21,364 bases of DNA, from positions 1-21,364 of the forward strand of contig URIR01000034.1 in NCBI GenBank assembly GCA_900547955.1. Direction: 5' to 3'. Origin of the DNA: an uncultured Eubacteriales bacterium. GTDB taxonomy: Bacteria > Bacillota > Clostridia > Christensenellales > QALW01. A program made the position numbers and the translations under genes. The notes below the pieces were generated by a model. That model was not told the origin of the DNA. It saw nothing but the letters and a program-made list of their open reading frames with translations, and made no database searches. Below, in pieces: positions 13,628 to 21,364 of this stretch; within the stretch, counting starts at the first letter, position 1; every line of letters begins with the position of its first letter.

Positions 13628-16258
13628 ATGACAAACTCAAATTTACTCGCATACTGTGAATACACGCTTAATCCTCTTGGCGTAAACAGCAAGGCGCCCA
13701 GATTCAGCTGGAAAATTCAAAACTGCCCCCAAATGCAGACGGCCTATAGAGTACGCGTGGCCAGTTCTCCCCAGGCGCTCGAAAAAGATGATTTGCTTTG
13801 GGATTCGTCTGTAATTTCCGGTCCCGAAACCATATGCCGCTACGCCGGACCCGAGCTGGAAAGCGCATGCTTATACTATTTCGACGTACAGGTATGGTGC
13901 GGTAGTCTTTGCTTTATGAGCGGCGAAAACCATTTTCTTACGGCCCTTTATAATAGAGAGGATTGGCAAGGCGATTTTATAGGCTATAAGGATTATAAAA
14001 AGCGGGAAAATTTTATGCTGGCAAAAAAATTCCGCATACGCAAAAATCTTGAACACGCATATGCCTACATCTGCGGCCCCGGATACAGCGAGCTTTATAT
14101 AAACGGCGCAAAAATAGGAGACAACGTGCTTGAACCGGGCTGGACGGATTATAACCGCCGCGTATTGTATTCGGTATACGACGTCACCCAAAACATCACA
14201 AAGGGCGCCAACCTTATTTCGGTAATGCTGGGCGAAGGCTGGCTGGGACACGAGCATAAATTTTTCATACAGACCTTCGGCACAAATCCCTCCTGGCTGG
14301 GCAATCCTTGTCTGCTTATGAACCTGAAATTATACTATTCAGACGGCTCGACTGAAACCGTTTATACCGGCGAAGGCTTAAAATGGTACGCCGCAAAGGG
14401 GCCGGTAATTATGAATAATATCTATGACGGCGAAACCTATGACGCGCGTTTGGAGATAAAGCTGCCCGAGGCGGAAGAATTTCGGGCTGAAGCGCCTTTC
14501 TCTCCTGCAGTAGCCGTTGAAGGCCCGAAGGGAGAATTATACCGCGACCTGCTGCCTCCAATAAAGCGCTTTGAGAAGCTGCGCGCCCGCACCGTATATC
14601 GTCCCACGGCCGATTCCATGACCATAGATTTCGGACGCAATATTGCAGGCTGGGTAAGACTCAGGGTCCGGGGCGAGGCAGGCTCAAAGATTGTAGTTAA
14701 ATACGCCGAAACCATAAATCCGGATTTTTCGGTTAATCAGGAAAATTTACGTAATGCGCGCGCAATGGACGAATACATACTCAAGGGAGAAGGTATTGAG
14801 GAATACGAGCCGCGTTTTACCTATCACGGCTTCAGATACGTCCAAATTTTCGTGCAAAGCACCAGCTCGCTCCTGAACGCTACTGCCTACAGAGTCAACA
14901 CCAGCGTAACCAGAACGGGCTGGTTCAGCTGCGATAACCAAATGCTCAACGATATATATGAAACCATCGTCTCAACCGAGCGCAATAATCTTCATTCGGT
15001 TCCCACCGACTGTCCTCAGCGCGACGAGCGTTTAGCCTGGCTGAACGATATGACTGTACGCTTTGAGGAGGCCATGTATAATTACGACATGCTCCTATTC
15101 TATGAAAAATGGCTCAGGGATATAAAGGACGCTCAGGACGGCGGTCAAAACGGCGAGATAGGAGATACCGCCCCATATTTCTACGGCGGACGGCCCGCCT
15201 GTCATGTAAGCAGCGTGTATGTGCTTCTGCCCTATTTTATTTATCTTTTCTATAACGATGATACTGCCCTTAAGGAACATTATCAGGGCATGAAGAAATA
15301 TACCGACTTTATGCTCTCTCAGCTGGACGAGCGGGGCCTGGTTTCCAGCGCGTACGTAGGCGAATGGGCGCCCCCCCTGTCAGAAAGCGCCTTCAGCACC
15401 ACCTGGGACGCTCTGCCGGCTAATATAGACAACCAGTTGGTAACCACCTGCTATCTCTATTACTGCTTATCAGTAATGCGGAAATCGGCCGAGCATCTAG
15501 GGCTGGACAATGCGTTCTACATCAATAAAGCGGCTGAATTAAAGGATAATATAAATTCCGCCTTCTTTGACCGCAACGGCTATTATGTGCCTTTCTCCCA
15601 AGGCTCTAATGTATTTCCCATGTTTCTGGGCATAATCCCGCTGGGCGCCGATTACCTTATAGCCAATATGCTTATAGAGGATATCGTTAAGGAGAATGAA
15701 TGCCATGTAACCACAGGCAGCCAACTCACCAAATATCTGTTCGAGGTGCTGAATCTCATAAAGCGCAACGATATCGGCGTACAGATATTATCCAAAAGCG
15801 ACTATCCCAGCATAGGCTATATGCTTGCCAGCGGCGCGACCAGCCTGTGGGAACGCTGGGAAAACACCACGGGGGACACTATGAATTCGCATAATCATCC
15901 CATGCAGGGCGCGTTCTGCCCCTGGTTCTTTAAAGCCCTGGCCGGTATTATTCCATATACGCTTCCCGAAAAGGGATATATCACCATCAGCCCCGATTTC
16001 ACCGCCGCGCTCAACAACGTTCAGGCGTCAGTTGAACTGGCGAACGGCAAAGTAAGCAGCGGCTGGGAAAGACAGGGAGGCACAATTAAATTTAATTTAT
16101 CCATACCCTTTAATACCCGAGCGCGCGTCATTATACCCCTGCTTGGCCTGGAGCCCTCCCAGCTCTCGATGAACGGCACCCGCTATAGTGATAAGGCTGT
16201 AAACGGTACTGCCGAATATATGCTGGACGCCGGCGAATACGCGTTTATCCTTGGATAA
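13628..16258 (+). CDS. GH78 alpha-L-rhamnosidase, cytoplasmic
   Basis: Hydrolyses terminal alpha-L-rhamnose from plant glycosides or polysaccharides. The 876 residues follow the GH78 plan: an N-terminal Fn3-like domain with NPLGVNSKAPRFSWK (15-29), a carbohydrate-binding-like N domain with YICGPGYSELYINGAKIG (147-164) and EPGWTDYNRRVLY, a middle beta domain, the (alpha/alpha)6 barrel and a C-terminal beta domain. The catalytic stretch is TDCPQRDERLAWLND (460-474), with Asp461, Glu467 and Asp474 as the expected rhamnose-binding/general acid residues. The family motif GATSLWERWE (736-745) carries the probable base Glu742. There is no signal peptide, so it acts on imported substrate. AGGAGAAGAAA precedes the ATG. 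Specificity for a given rhamnoside cannot be read. Confidence 0.93.
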   Translation: MTNSNLLAYCEYTLNPLGVNSKAPRFSWKIQNCPQMQTAYRVRVASSPQALEKDDLLWDSSVISGPETICRYAGPELESACLYYFDVQVWCGSLCFMSGENHFLTALYNREDWQGDFIGYKDYKKRENFMLAKKFRIRKNLEHAYAYICGPGYSELYINGAKIGDNVLEPGWTDYNRRVLYSVYDVTQNITKGANLISVMLGEGWLGHEHKFFIQTFGTNPSWLGNPCLLMNLKLYYSDGSTETVYTGEGLKWYAAKGPVIMNNIYDGETYDARLEIKLPEAEEFRAEAPFSPAVAVEGPKGELYRDLLPPIKRFEKLRARTVYRPTADSMTIDFGRNIAGWVRLRVRGEAGSKIVVKYAETINPDFSVNQENLRNARAMDEYILKGEGIEEYEPRFTYHGFRYVQIFVQSTSSLLNATAYRVNTSVTRTGWFSCDNQMLNDIYETIVSTERNNLHSVPTDCPQRDERLAWLNDMTVRFEEAMYNYDMLLFYEKWLRDIKDAQDGGQNGEIGDTAPYFYGGRPACHVSSVYVLLPYFIYLFYNDDTALKEHYQGMKKYTDFMLSQLDERGLVSSAYVGEWAPPLSESAFSTTWDALPANIDNQLVTTCYLYYCLSVMRKSAEHLGLDNAFYINKAAELKDNINSAFFDRNGYYVPFSQGSNVFPMFLGIIPLGADYLIANMLIEDIVKENECHVTTGSQLTKYLFEVLNLIKRNDIGVQILSKSDYPSIGYMLASGATSLWERWENTTGDTMNSHNHPMQGAFCPWFFKALAGIIPYTLPEKGYITISPDFTAALNNVQASVELANGKVSSGWERQGGTIKFNLSIPFNTRARVIIPLLGLEPSQLSMNGTRYSDKAVNGTAEYMLDAGEYAFILG

Positions 16259-16305
16259 ATACTGCCCCTAATACTTAAAAGCGCAGTTAAAAATGCAAAT
16301 ATATT

Positions 16306-16355
16306 AAAGCGGGCCGCGGGAGCAGCTTTAAAGCTGCTCCCGCGGCCTGCTTTTT
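16306..16355 (+). terminator. Rho-independent terminator after the rhamnosidase gene
   Basis: A stem of about 22 bp, AAAGCGGGCCGCGGGAGCAG upward to a TTTAAA centre, with one wobble or mismatch and a TTTTT tail. It is a single hairpin, unlike elements A-G. Confidence 0.88.
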
Positions 16356-16498
16356 ATCCTTTGGCCCAGGTATGCAATTCTTTACAGACGCCCGCAGCAC
16401 AACGCGCCGCTGAGCCTAGGAAAATACTTTATCTCTTAAAAGAAAGGGTTCTATTTCTCTCCCAGCGGCCAGACCGCCTATAAAAGCTCATATTAAAT

Positions 16499-16861
16499 CT
16501 AAGCTACCTTTGCCCCAAAAGGCCATATGGCCAGCCGGGCCAGCTTAAAATGCTGAAGGCCAAAGGGTATGCCCACAATAGTTATGCAAAGCGCCGCTCC
16601 CAATAATATGGATTCCACAAAAAGCGCTATGCCGAAAAACAATATCCAAAGCACATTGCCCAGACAGTTTGTAATACCTATTTTATCGCATTGCACATGC
16701 TTGCCGAAGGGGGTAAGCGCAAGGCTTGCTATTTTAAAGCATTGCTTGCCCAGAGGTATGCCCACGATAGTTATGCAGCACAGCAGCCCCGAAACCACCC
16801 AGCTTATAGCCAGGGGCAAGCCTCCTAATACAATCCAAAGAATATTGCCAAGAGTTTTCAT
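16499..16861 (-). CDS. yccF: YccF/DUF307 family inner-membrane protein
   Basis: A 120-residue membrane protein of unknown function. It is an internal duplication: residues 4-53 and 67-116 both carry a hydrophobic helix followed by CITIVGIP, then an amphipathic segment ending in PFG (CFKIASLALTPFG and HFKLARLAIWPFG). The repeat period is 63 residues and the two halves are typical of the YccF domain. Four membrane-associated segments are likely. A strong AAAGGAGG stands before the ATG. It lies downstream of murC on the same strand but 180 bases away, so it is probably a separate unit. Confidence 0.9.
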   Translation of the reverse strand: MKTLGNILWIVLGGLPLAISWVVSGLLCCITIVGIPLGKQCFKIASLALTPFGKHVQCDKIGITNCLGNVLWILFFGIALFVESILLGAALCITIVGIPFGLQHFKLARLAIWPFGAKVA

Positions 16862-17041
16862 ACGTCCTCCTTTTATCTGCCCGGCAGCGCCGGTACTGTA
16901 AAATATACTTGCAATTAATCCAACGGCCGCGGCATAGGCATATAATTATCTTTAAAGCCGCGCTCGACGTGCAATTTTCCATAATATTGCAGTAACAGGA
17001 GCAGCCGCATATTATAAACGTGCTGCCGCCGCCTAACTGCG

Positions 17042-18421
17042 TTATCTATCAAAAATAAAACCGTCTAATTTATCTATAGTGCCCGAGCCCATGGTAAGGC
17101 ACAAATCGCCCGGCTGCAAATTTTGCTTAAGATATTCGGCCGCCTCCTGCATAGTGGGGATATATATGCAGTCCTGGCCGGTTTGCTTTATTACCTCATC
17201 CACCAGCATTTTGCTGTTTATTCCCGGGTCAAAGGGCTCGCGCGAACCGTATATATCAATTATTATAACCTTATCCGCACCCTTAAAGCATTGAGCCAGT
17301 CTGTTAAACTGCGCGCGGGTACGGGAAAACAGCGCCGGCTGATACACGACCCACAGTCTTTTCTTTTCTATAGGAGCGCTGGCCGTTATAGTAGCCGCCA
17401 CTTCGGCAGGATGATGGCCGTAATCATGATATATCTTCGCTCCATTATATACCCCTCTTAATTCAAAGCGCCGCCCCGCGCCTCTGAAATCCTCCAGCGC
17501 CTTAAGCGCGGTATCCAAATCTATGCCGTATTCCATAGCGCAGATAAGAGCCGCCTGGGAATTAAGCACGTTGACTCTTCCCACAATATTCAGGCGTACC
17601 CTGCACAATTTACTGTCTCCCTTATAAAAGTCGTATTCTGGATAGCCCTGAGAGGTAAACGTTATATTCTCCGCATGATAGATATTGTCCAGGCTTATTC
17701 CGTAGGTCGCAAAGCGGCGTCCGCAATTCTTTAAAAGCTTTAAGGTATTAGCGTCGTCGCCGCAGCCTATAACAATTCCGTCAGGCGAGGTCTGACGCAT
17801 ATACTGCTCAAAGGATTTGATTATATTTTCCATATTTTTAAAATAATCCAAATGGTCTGCGTCAATATTCAGCACAATGGCGCAGGAAGGATGCAGCTTT
17901 AAAAAAGAATCCACATATTCGCACGCCTCGGTTATAAATTCATTCCCGCGCCCTAATTTTACGCTGCCTCCAATCAGAGGCAGAGTGCCCCCCATATGTA
18001 TAACCGGGTCCCTGCCCGCCTCTTCAAATATCTGAGCTATCATGCCGGTAGTAGTCGTTTTTCCGTGAGTGCCCGCCACGCCTATGCAGTCACGGCTTAA
18101 TTCGGATATAAGGCCGAGCAGCTCGTCTCTTCTTAAAGCAGGCAGACCCAATTCCCGCGCGCGGCTCAGCTCCGCGTTATTTTCCCCTATCGCCGCCGAA
18201 TATACTACCAGAGACGCGTTTTCCACCTGTTTTGCATCATGTCCCACGAAAATTTTCATTCCCATTTCTCTGAGCGGAATGAGCGCTTTGCCGTCGGCGC
18301 TGTCCGAACCCTGAATATATTTAAAGCCCATCTGCTTAAGCAGTATAGCCAGGCCGCTCATGCTGCAACCCCCGATAGCAATAAAATGCACGACCTTATC
18401 CTTATAATCTATCAGCCTCAT
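17042..18421 (-). CDS. murC: UDP-N-acetylmuramate--L-alanine ligase MurC
   Basis: Cytoplasmic ATP-dependent ligase that adds L-Ala to UDP-MurNAc, the first peptide step of peptidoglycan synthesis. It has 459 residues from the chosen start. The N-terminal Rossmann domain has VHFIAIGGCSMSGLA (11-25), the ATP loop GVAGTHGKTTTTGM lies at 114-127, and the central domain has EACEYVDSFL and LNIDADHLDYF. The C-terminal domain has DYGHHPAEVAATI and VVYQPALFSRT. The start at 18421 (MRLIDYKDK) has AAAGGGG upstream; an in-frame ATG 34 codons earlier adds unrelated sequence. No other mur or ddl gene adjoins it. Mpl ligase is a less likely alternative. Confidence 0.95.
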   Translation of the reverse strand: MRLIDYKDKVVHFIAIGGCSMSGLAILLKQMGFKYIQGSDSADGKALIPLREMGMKIFVGHDAKQVENASLVVYSAAIGENNAELSRARELGLPALRRDELLGLISELSRDCIGVAGTHGKTTTTGMIAQIFEEAGRDPVIHMGGTLPLIGGSVKLGRGNEFITEACEYVDSFLKLHPSCAIVLNIDADHLDYFKNMENIIKSFEQYMRQTSPDGIVIGCGDDANTLKLLKNCGRRFATYGISLDNIYHAENITFTSQGYPEYDFYKGDSKLCRVRLNIVGRVNVLNSQAALICAMEYGIDLDTALKALEDFRGAGRRFELRGVYNGAKIYHDYGHHPAEVAATITASAPIEKKRLWVVYQPALFSRTRAQFNRLAQCFKGADKVIIIDIYGSREPFDPGINSKMLVDEVIKQTGQDCIYIPTMQEAAEYLKQNLQPGDLCLTMGSGTIDKLDGFIFDR

Positions 18422-18488
18422 ATCATTTTCCCCTTTCAAAATTCGCCGGAAAATATCATTGATTTTATTCGCCCCGCCCTGTTCTTTA

Positions 18489-18494
18489 TTATAT
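18489..18494 (-). promoter_or_regulatory. Possible -10 box of murC
   Basis: TATAAT on the minus strand, 68 bases before the murC start, with a poor -35 at 17 bases. It is the best promoter candidate in the 211 bases between the lipoprotein terminator and murC. Confidence 0.4.
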
Positions 18495-18632
18495 GCATGC
18501 GCACGCCGTCCGGACAGCGGCATTTATTCAATACGGCCGCGCTCTGCCGCAATAAGCTTATACGATTTGCTTATTTTGCGTCCGCTCAACCTTTCTTATC
18601 CCAGTTTCAAGCATACAATAATTATAAAACAG

Positions 18633-18664
18633 AAAAAAATCCGCACGGACAAAGCCGCGCGGAT
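18633..18664 (-). terminator. Rho-independent terminator of the lipoprotein gene
   Basis: On the minus strand the stem ATCCGCGCGG pairs with CCGTGCGGAT (one wobble), followed by seven T. It begins about 19 bases after the lipoprotein stop. Confidence 0.85.
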
Positions 18665-18682
18665 AAATACAGCTTAAACAAA

Positions 18683-19255
18683 TTATTCGGCGGCGGGATT
18701 CTCTTCTGCGCCAGAGGTAGCCTGAGCGGTTTCTCCGCCCGCGGCGTCCGAAGCAGTTGCTTCAGCAGTAGGAAGCGGCGTAGCCGAGGGAAGCGCTACC
18801 TGTCCGTTTACATAGCTGTCGTCCAGCTTAGGACTAACCCTGATATACACATCGTTGCCGTCCACATCAGCATACCTGCGGTAAACTGAGCCGCTTTCCG
18901 AATCGGCCGCCATAATGACCGTTGCTTTATCTGCCGAGCTTATCTGCACATGAAACACATATAAATTATTCTCAATGGCCGCGTCGTCCACTATTTTTAC
19001 ATCCTTGGGCTTTACCACGGCTTGGGTGCTGCCCTCTTCAACATAGGAGAGCTGTTCAGAAAAGCTTCCTCCGTTAACCTGGATTTGACCGACGTAGGTT
19101 ATTCTTTCATATACGATTCTGTTGCTGTCCAAATAGCTTTTTACCATAGTCTGCCTTTTAGCTATTTGGTCATTATCGATGGTGTCGGACGAACCGCATC
19201 CGCCGAAAGCTAAAATCAATGTTAAAACAGCGGCTAAAAGAGCAATTTTCTTCAT
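18683..19255 (-). CDS. Predicted lipoprotein, unknown function
   Basis: A 190-residue protein. A signal peptide MKKIALLAAVLTLILAFGGC ends in a lipobox-like FGGC, so Cys20 should be lipidated and the protein anchored outside the membrane. The mature part (about 21-150) is mixed alpha/beta with acidic segments and no motif I recognise. The last 40 residues are low-complexity Pro/Ala/Thr/Glu (PSATPLPTAEATASDAAGG and on), typical of surface linkers. The start follows a modest site (AATGGGAATGTT). It has a strong promoter and its own terminator, so it is monocistronic. Confidence 0.82.
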   Translation of the reverse strand: MKKIALLAAVLTLILAFGGCGSSDTIDNDQIAKRQTMVKSYLDSNRIVYERITYVGQIQVNGGSFSEQLSYVEEGSTQAVVKPKDVKIVDDAAIENNLYVFHVQISSADKATVIMAADSESGSVYRRYADVDGNDVYIRVSPKLDDSYVNGQVALPSATPLPTAEATASDAAGGETAQATSGAEENPAAE

Positions 19256-19359
19256 AACATTCCCATTTCTCCGGCGGAAAGATTTCCTTTAGCAGACAAC
19301 AAACCGCGCCCGCCGGCCGCGGTTATTTGCAGCGCTGATATTTTCAAAACGCTTTTTAT

Positions 19360-19388
19360 ATTATAATAGATTATTCAGGAGCAGTCAA
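19360..19388 (-). promoter_or_regulatory. Promoter of the lipoprotein gene
   Basis: On the minus strand TTGACT (19383-19388), a 17-base spacer and TATAAT (19360-19365). It implies a 5' leader of about 100 bases. Confidence 0.78.
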
Positions 19389-19452
19389 TAGTTAAACTTA
19401 ATAAAATTTCATTTGCTTTTATTTTGCGCGCAGACGCGCGCAAAAATGTACC

Positions 19453-19639
19453 GCCCGGGCTGAAAAGCCTTTTATAGGGGGGGGCGGCTCGCGCGGCCCG
19501 GCCTGCGGCCGGGCCCGCGAGGCTGCGGCGGGAAGCCAAAAGCTTGCTTTTGGCTTCCCGCCGCAGCCTCGTCCTTTTGCCGCCAAAAGGCGGCAAAAGG
19601 ACGCGAGCCGCCCCCTATAAAAGGCTTTTCAGCCCGGGC
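19453..19639. repeat. Four-way-junction palindromic element G (longest)
   Basis: A 187-bp structure. The outer stem pairs 19453-19493 with 19602-19639 and is perfect except for a longer G-run on the left (8 G against 5 C). The arms are 19494-19517 (about 10 bp, one bulge), 19518-19571 (26 bp perfect, two-base centre) and 19572-19601 (13 bp, loop AAAA). No base is unpaired at the junction. It lies between the divergent lipoprotein and prfC promoters, outside both transcripts. Confidence 0.92.
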
Positions 19640-19684
19640 AGCGTCCAAAAATGCTTTTCTCCTTCTATTAAACAGCGGTATAGT

Positions 19685-19713
19685 TTGACAGAAAGCACGG
19701 CAAAGTATAGAAT
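19685..19713 (+). promoter_or_regulatory. Promoter of prfC
   Basis: TTGACA, a 17-base spacer and TAGAAT, ending 27 bases before the start codon; element G ends 45 bases upstream of the -35. Confidence 0.72.
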
Positions 19714-19740
19714 AAATTATCATCACAAAAGGAGTACAGT

Positions 19741-21327
19741 ATGCGGGCACCTCAAAACGAAATAGACAGGCGCAGAACCTTCGCCATTATATCCCACCCG
19801 GACGCCGGAAAAACCACTCTTACGGAAAAGCTGCTTTTATACGGAGGCGCCATACATCTTGCAGGCTCCGTCAAAGCCAGAAAAGCCAGTCGTCATGCCA
19901 CGAGCGACTGGATGGAAATAGAAAAGCAGCGCGGTATAAGCGTTACCAGCTCAGTAATGGCTTTTGATTACGACGGCTACAGAATCAATATTCTGGATAC
20001 CCCCGGCCATCAGGATTTTTCAGAGGATACCTACCGAACCCTTATGGCGGCGGACAGCGCAGTCATGCTCATAGACGCAGCCAAAGGCGTGGAAGCCCAG
20101 ACCATAAAGCTGTTTAAGGTATGCTCTGAACGTGGAATACCAATATTTACATTTATAAACAAGCTGGACCGCGCCGGCAAGCACCCCTTTGAACTTATGG
20201 AGGAATTGGAAAACGTTCTTGGTATACGCTCCTGCCCCATAAATTGGCCTATAGGCACAGACGGGGATTTTAAGGGCGTTTATCACCGGGGAGAAAATAC
20301 CATAGAGCTTTACAGCGGAGGCAGCCACGGACAGAAGAAAGTGGATTCTGTTTCGGGCGAAATAGGAGACCAAGCTTTTAAATCCATTTTAGGGGAGCAT
20401 TATCATTCCCGGCTTATGGAGGAAATAGAGCTTCTGGACGTAGCCGGGGACCCCTTGGATATGCAAAAGGTTCTTAGCGGGCAGCTCACTCCCCTATTTT
20501 TCGGCAGCGCCATGAATAATTTCGGCGTGGAATCCTTTTTAAGAAAATTCCTTGATTTTACTCTGCCCCCCTCGCCGCGCAAGGCTAACGGGCAGCTTAT
20601 AACTCCTGAGGACGACCGTTTTTCAGGCTTTATATTTAAAATTCAGGCAAATATGAATCCTGCCCACCGAGACAGAATAGCCTTTATGCGCATATGCTCG
20701 GGCTGCTTTGAAAAGGGTATGACCGTTAAGCATGTAAATACCGGAAAGGAAATAAAATTGGCTCAGCCTCAGCAGTTTATGGCGCAGGAGCGCGAAAGCG
20801 TAGAAAACGCATATCCCGGGGATATTATAGGACTGTTTGACCCAGGCATATTCGGCATAGGGGATACGGTATGCACAGGCACGCCCATATTATTTGACGG
20901 CATACCTCTATTCGCCCCTGAACACTTTGCGCGGGTATACACCCCCGACACCATGAAACGCAAGCAGTTTATAAAGGGTATTGAGCAGCTCTCCCAGGAG
21001 GGCGCCATACAGGTATTTAAGGAAAATAATATCGGCCGGGAAGAATTAATTATCGGCGTAGTCGGAATGCTTCAGCTTGAAGTGCTGCAATACCGTCTCA
21101 AGGCTGAATATAACGCCGACGTAAATATTTCAGGACTGCCTTATAAATACGTTCGCTGGATAATAAACGGCCCCGAGGATATTTCCAGGCTCAAATTATC
21201 CTCCTCTGCCAAAAGCGCTCAGGACGGAAAAGGCCGGCCGGTCATTCTGTTTGAAAACGACTGGAGCATACGCTGGGCTCTGGAAAACAACAGTAATTTG
21301 GAACTGGCTGACACCATGCCCAGATAA
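19741..21327 (+). CDS. prfC: Peptide chain release factor 3 (RF3)
   Basis: Translational GTPase that removes RF1/RF2 from the ribosome after peptide release. It is full length at 528 residues. G1 is SHPDAGKTT (18-26), the switch region RGISVTSS (64-71), G3 DTPGHQDF (86-93) and G4 NKLD (140-143), followed by the RF3-specific INWPIGTDGDFKGVYH and SAMNNFGVESFL. Domain II has FKIQANMNPAHRDRIAFMR, diagnostic of RF3 against EF-G. The C-terminal domain includes GVVGMLQLEVLQYRLKAEYN. AAAGGAG precedes the ATG at seven bases. It is preceded by its own promoter and by element G. Codon use resembles that of neighbours. Confidence 0.96.
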   Translation: MRAPQNEIDRRRTFAIISHPDAGKTTLTEKLLLYGGAIHLAGSVKARKASRHATSDWMEIEKQRGISVTSSVMAFDYDGYRINILDTPGHQDFSEDTYRTLMAADSAVMLIDAAKGVEAQTIKLFKVCSERGIPIFTFINKLDRAGKHPFELMEELENVLGIRSCPINWPIGTDGDFKGVYHRGENTIELYSGGSHGQKKVDSVSGEIGDQAFKSILGEHYHSRLMEEIELLDVAGDPLDMQKVLSGQLTPLFFGSAMNNFGVESFLRKFLDFTLPPSPRKANGQLITPEDDRFSGFIFKIQANMNPAHRDRIAFMRICSGCFEKGMTVKHVNTGKEIKLAQPQQFMAQERESVENAYPGDIIGLFDPGIFGIGDTVCTGTPILFDGIPLFAPEHFARVYTPDTMKRKQFIKGIEQLSQEGAIQVFKENNIGREELIIGVVGMLQLEVLQYRLKAEYNADVNISGLPYKYVRWIINGPEDISRLKLSSSAKSAQDGKGRPVILFENDWSIRWALENNSNLELADTMPR

Positions 21328-21364
21328 AATAAAGCGTATTATAAAAAGCCCTGGACGCCGCCTG

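Noticed and set aside
18239..18889. 216-aa plus-strand frame spanning the murC-lipoprotein gap
   Set aside because: It overlaps two convincing minus-strand genes and a terminator, with no ribosome site.

Overview
The window reads as a chromosomal segment of a low-to-mid GC, gut-type member of the Clostridia (Bacillota), probably uncultured. The support is near-consensus sigma-A promoters (TTGnnn-17-TATAAT), AGGAGG-type ribosome binding sites, heavy ATA isoleucine usage, the khpA-rimM-trmD order, and sugar-foraging genes beside a Na+-pump decarboxylase. The species cannot be fixed from the sequence.

Layout. Bases 1-2432 hold the end of a Na+-translocating decarboxylase membrane subunit (oadB-like), a 45-bp tandem repeat, and a biotin-less carboxyltransferase subunit (oadA/pycB-like). 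A GH36-type alpha-galactosidase follows (2871-4925), then tRNA-Thr(GGT). A small accessory pair on the minus strand (5473-6961) encodes a DUF4417-like/zinc-ribbon fusion and a short His/Asp-rich protein. Next come a MITE-like inverted repeat and the RNA-maturation operon khpA-rimM-trmD (7455-9033). On the minus strand follow a double-domain class II aldolase and ispE. Then come a GNAT acetyltransferase and an orphan phage-like HTH regulator with an elaborate promoter, a GH78 alpha-L-rhamnosidase, and on the minus strand a YccF membrane protein, murC and a lipoprotein. prfC (RF3) closes the window on the plus strand.

How the genes fit together. The two glycosidases carry no signal peptide and should act on imported oligosaccharides. 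The class II aldolase could cleave a deoxy-sugar phosphate such as rhamnulose-1-phosphate. The OadA/OadB pair would couple decarboxylation to Na+ export. The other genes are housekeeping: tRNA, tRNA and 16S maturation, isoprenoids, peptidoglycan and translation termination.

The most striking feature is not a gene. Seven intergenic elements (A-G, 85-187 bp) share one architecture: a GC-rich outer stem with a G-run/C-run core (GGGGGCGGC...GCCGCCCCC) closing exactly three hairpin arms, a DNA or RNA four-way junction. Arm and outer-stem sequences differ almost completely between copies while pairing stays near perfect; several junctions have no unpaired base. The elements occur after genes, before genes and between divergent promoters, and one appears nested inside another. 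I do not recognise this as a named repeat family and regard it as the best candidate for an undescribed system here. The second best is the promoter of the orphan regulator, whose 17-bp spacer is itself an operator repeated 82 bp downstream.
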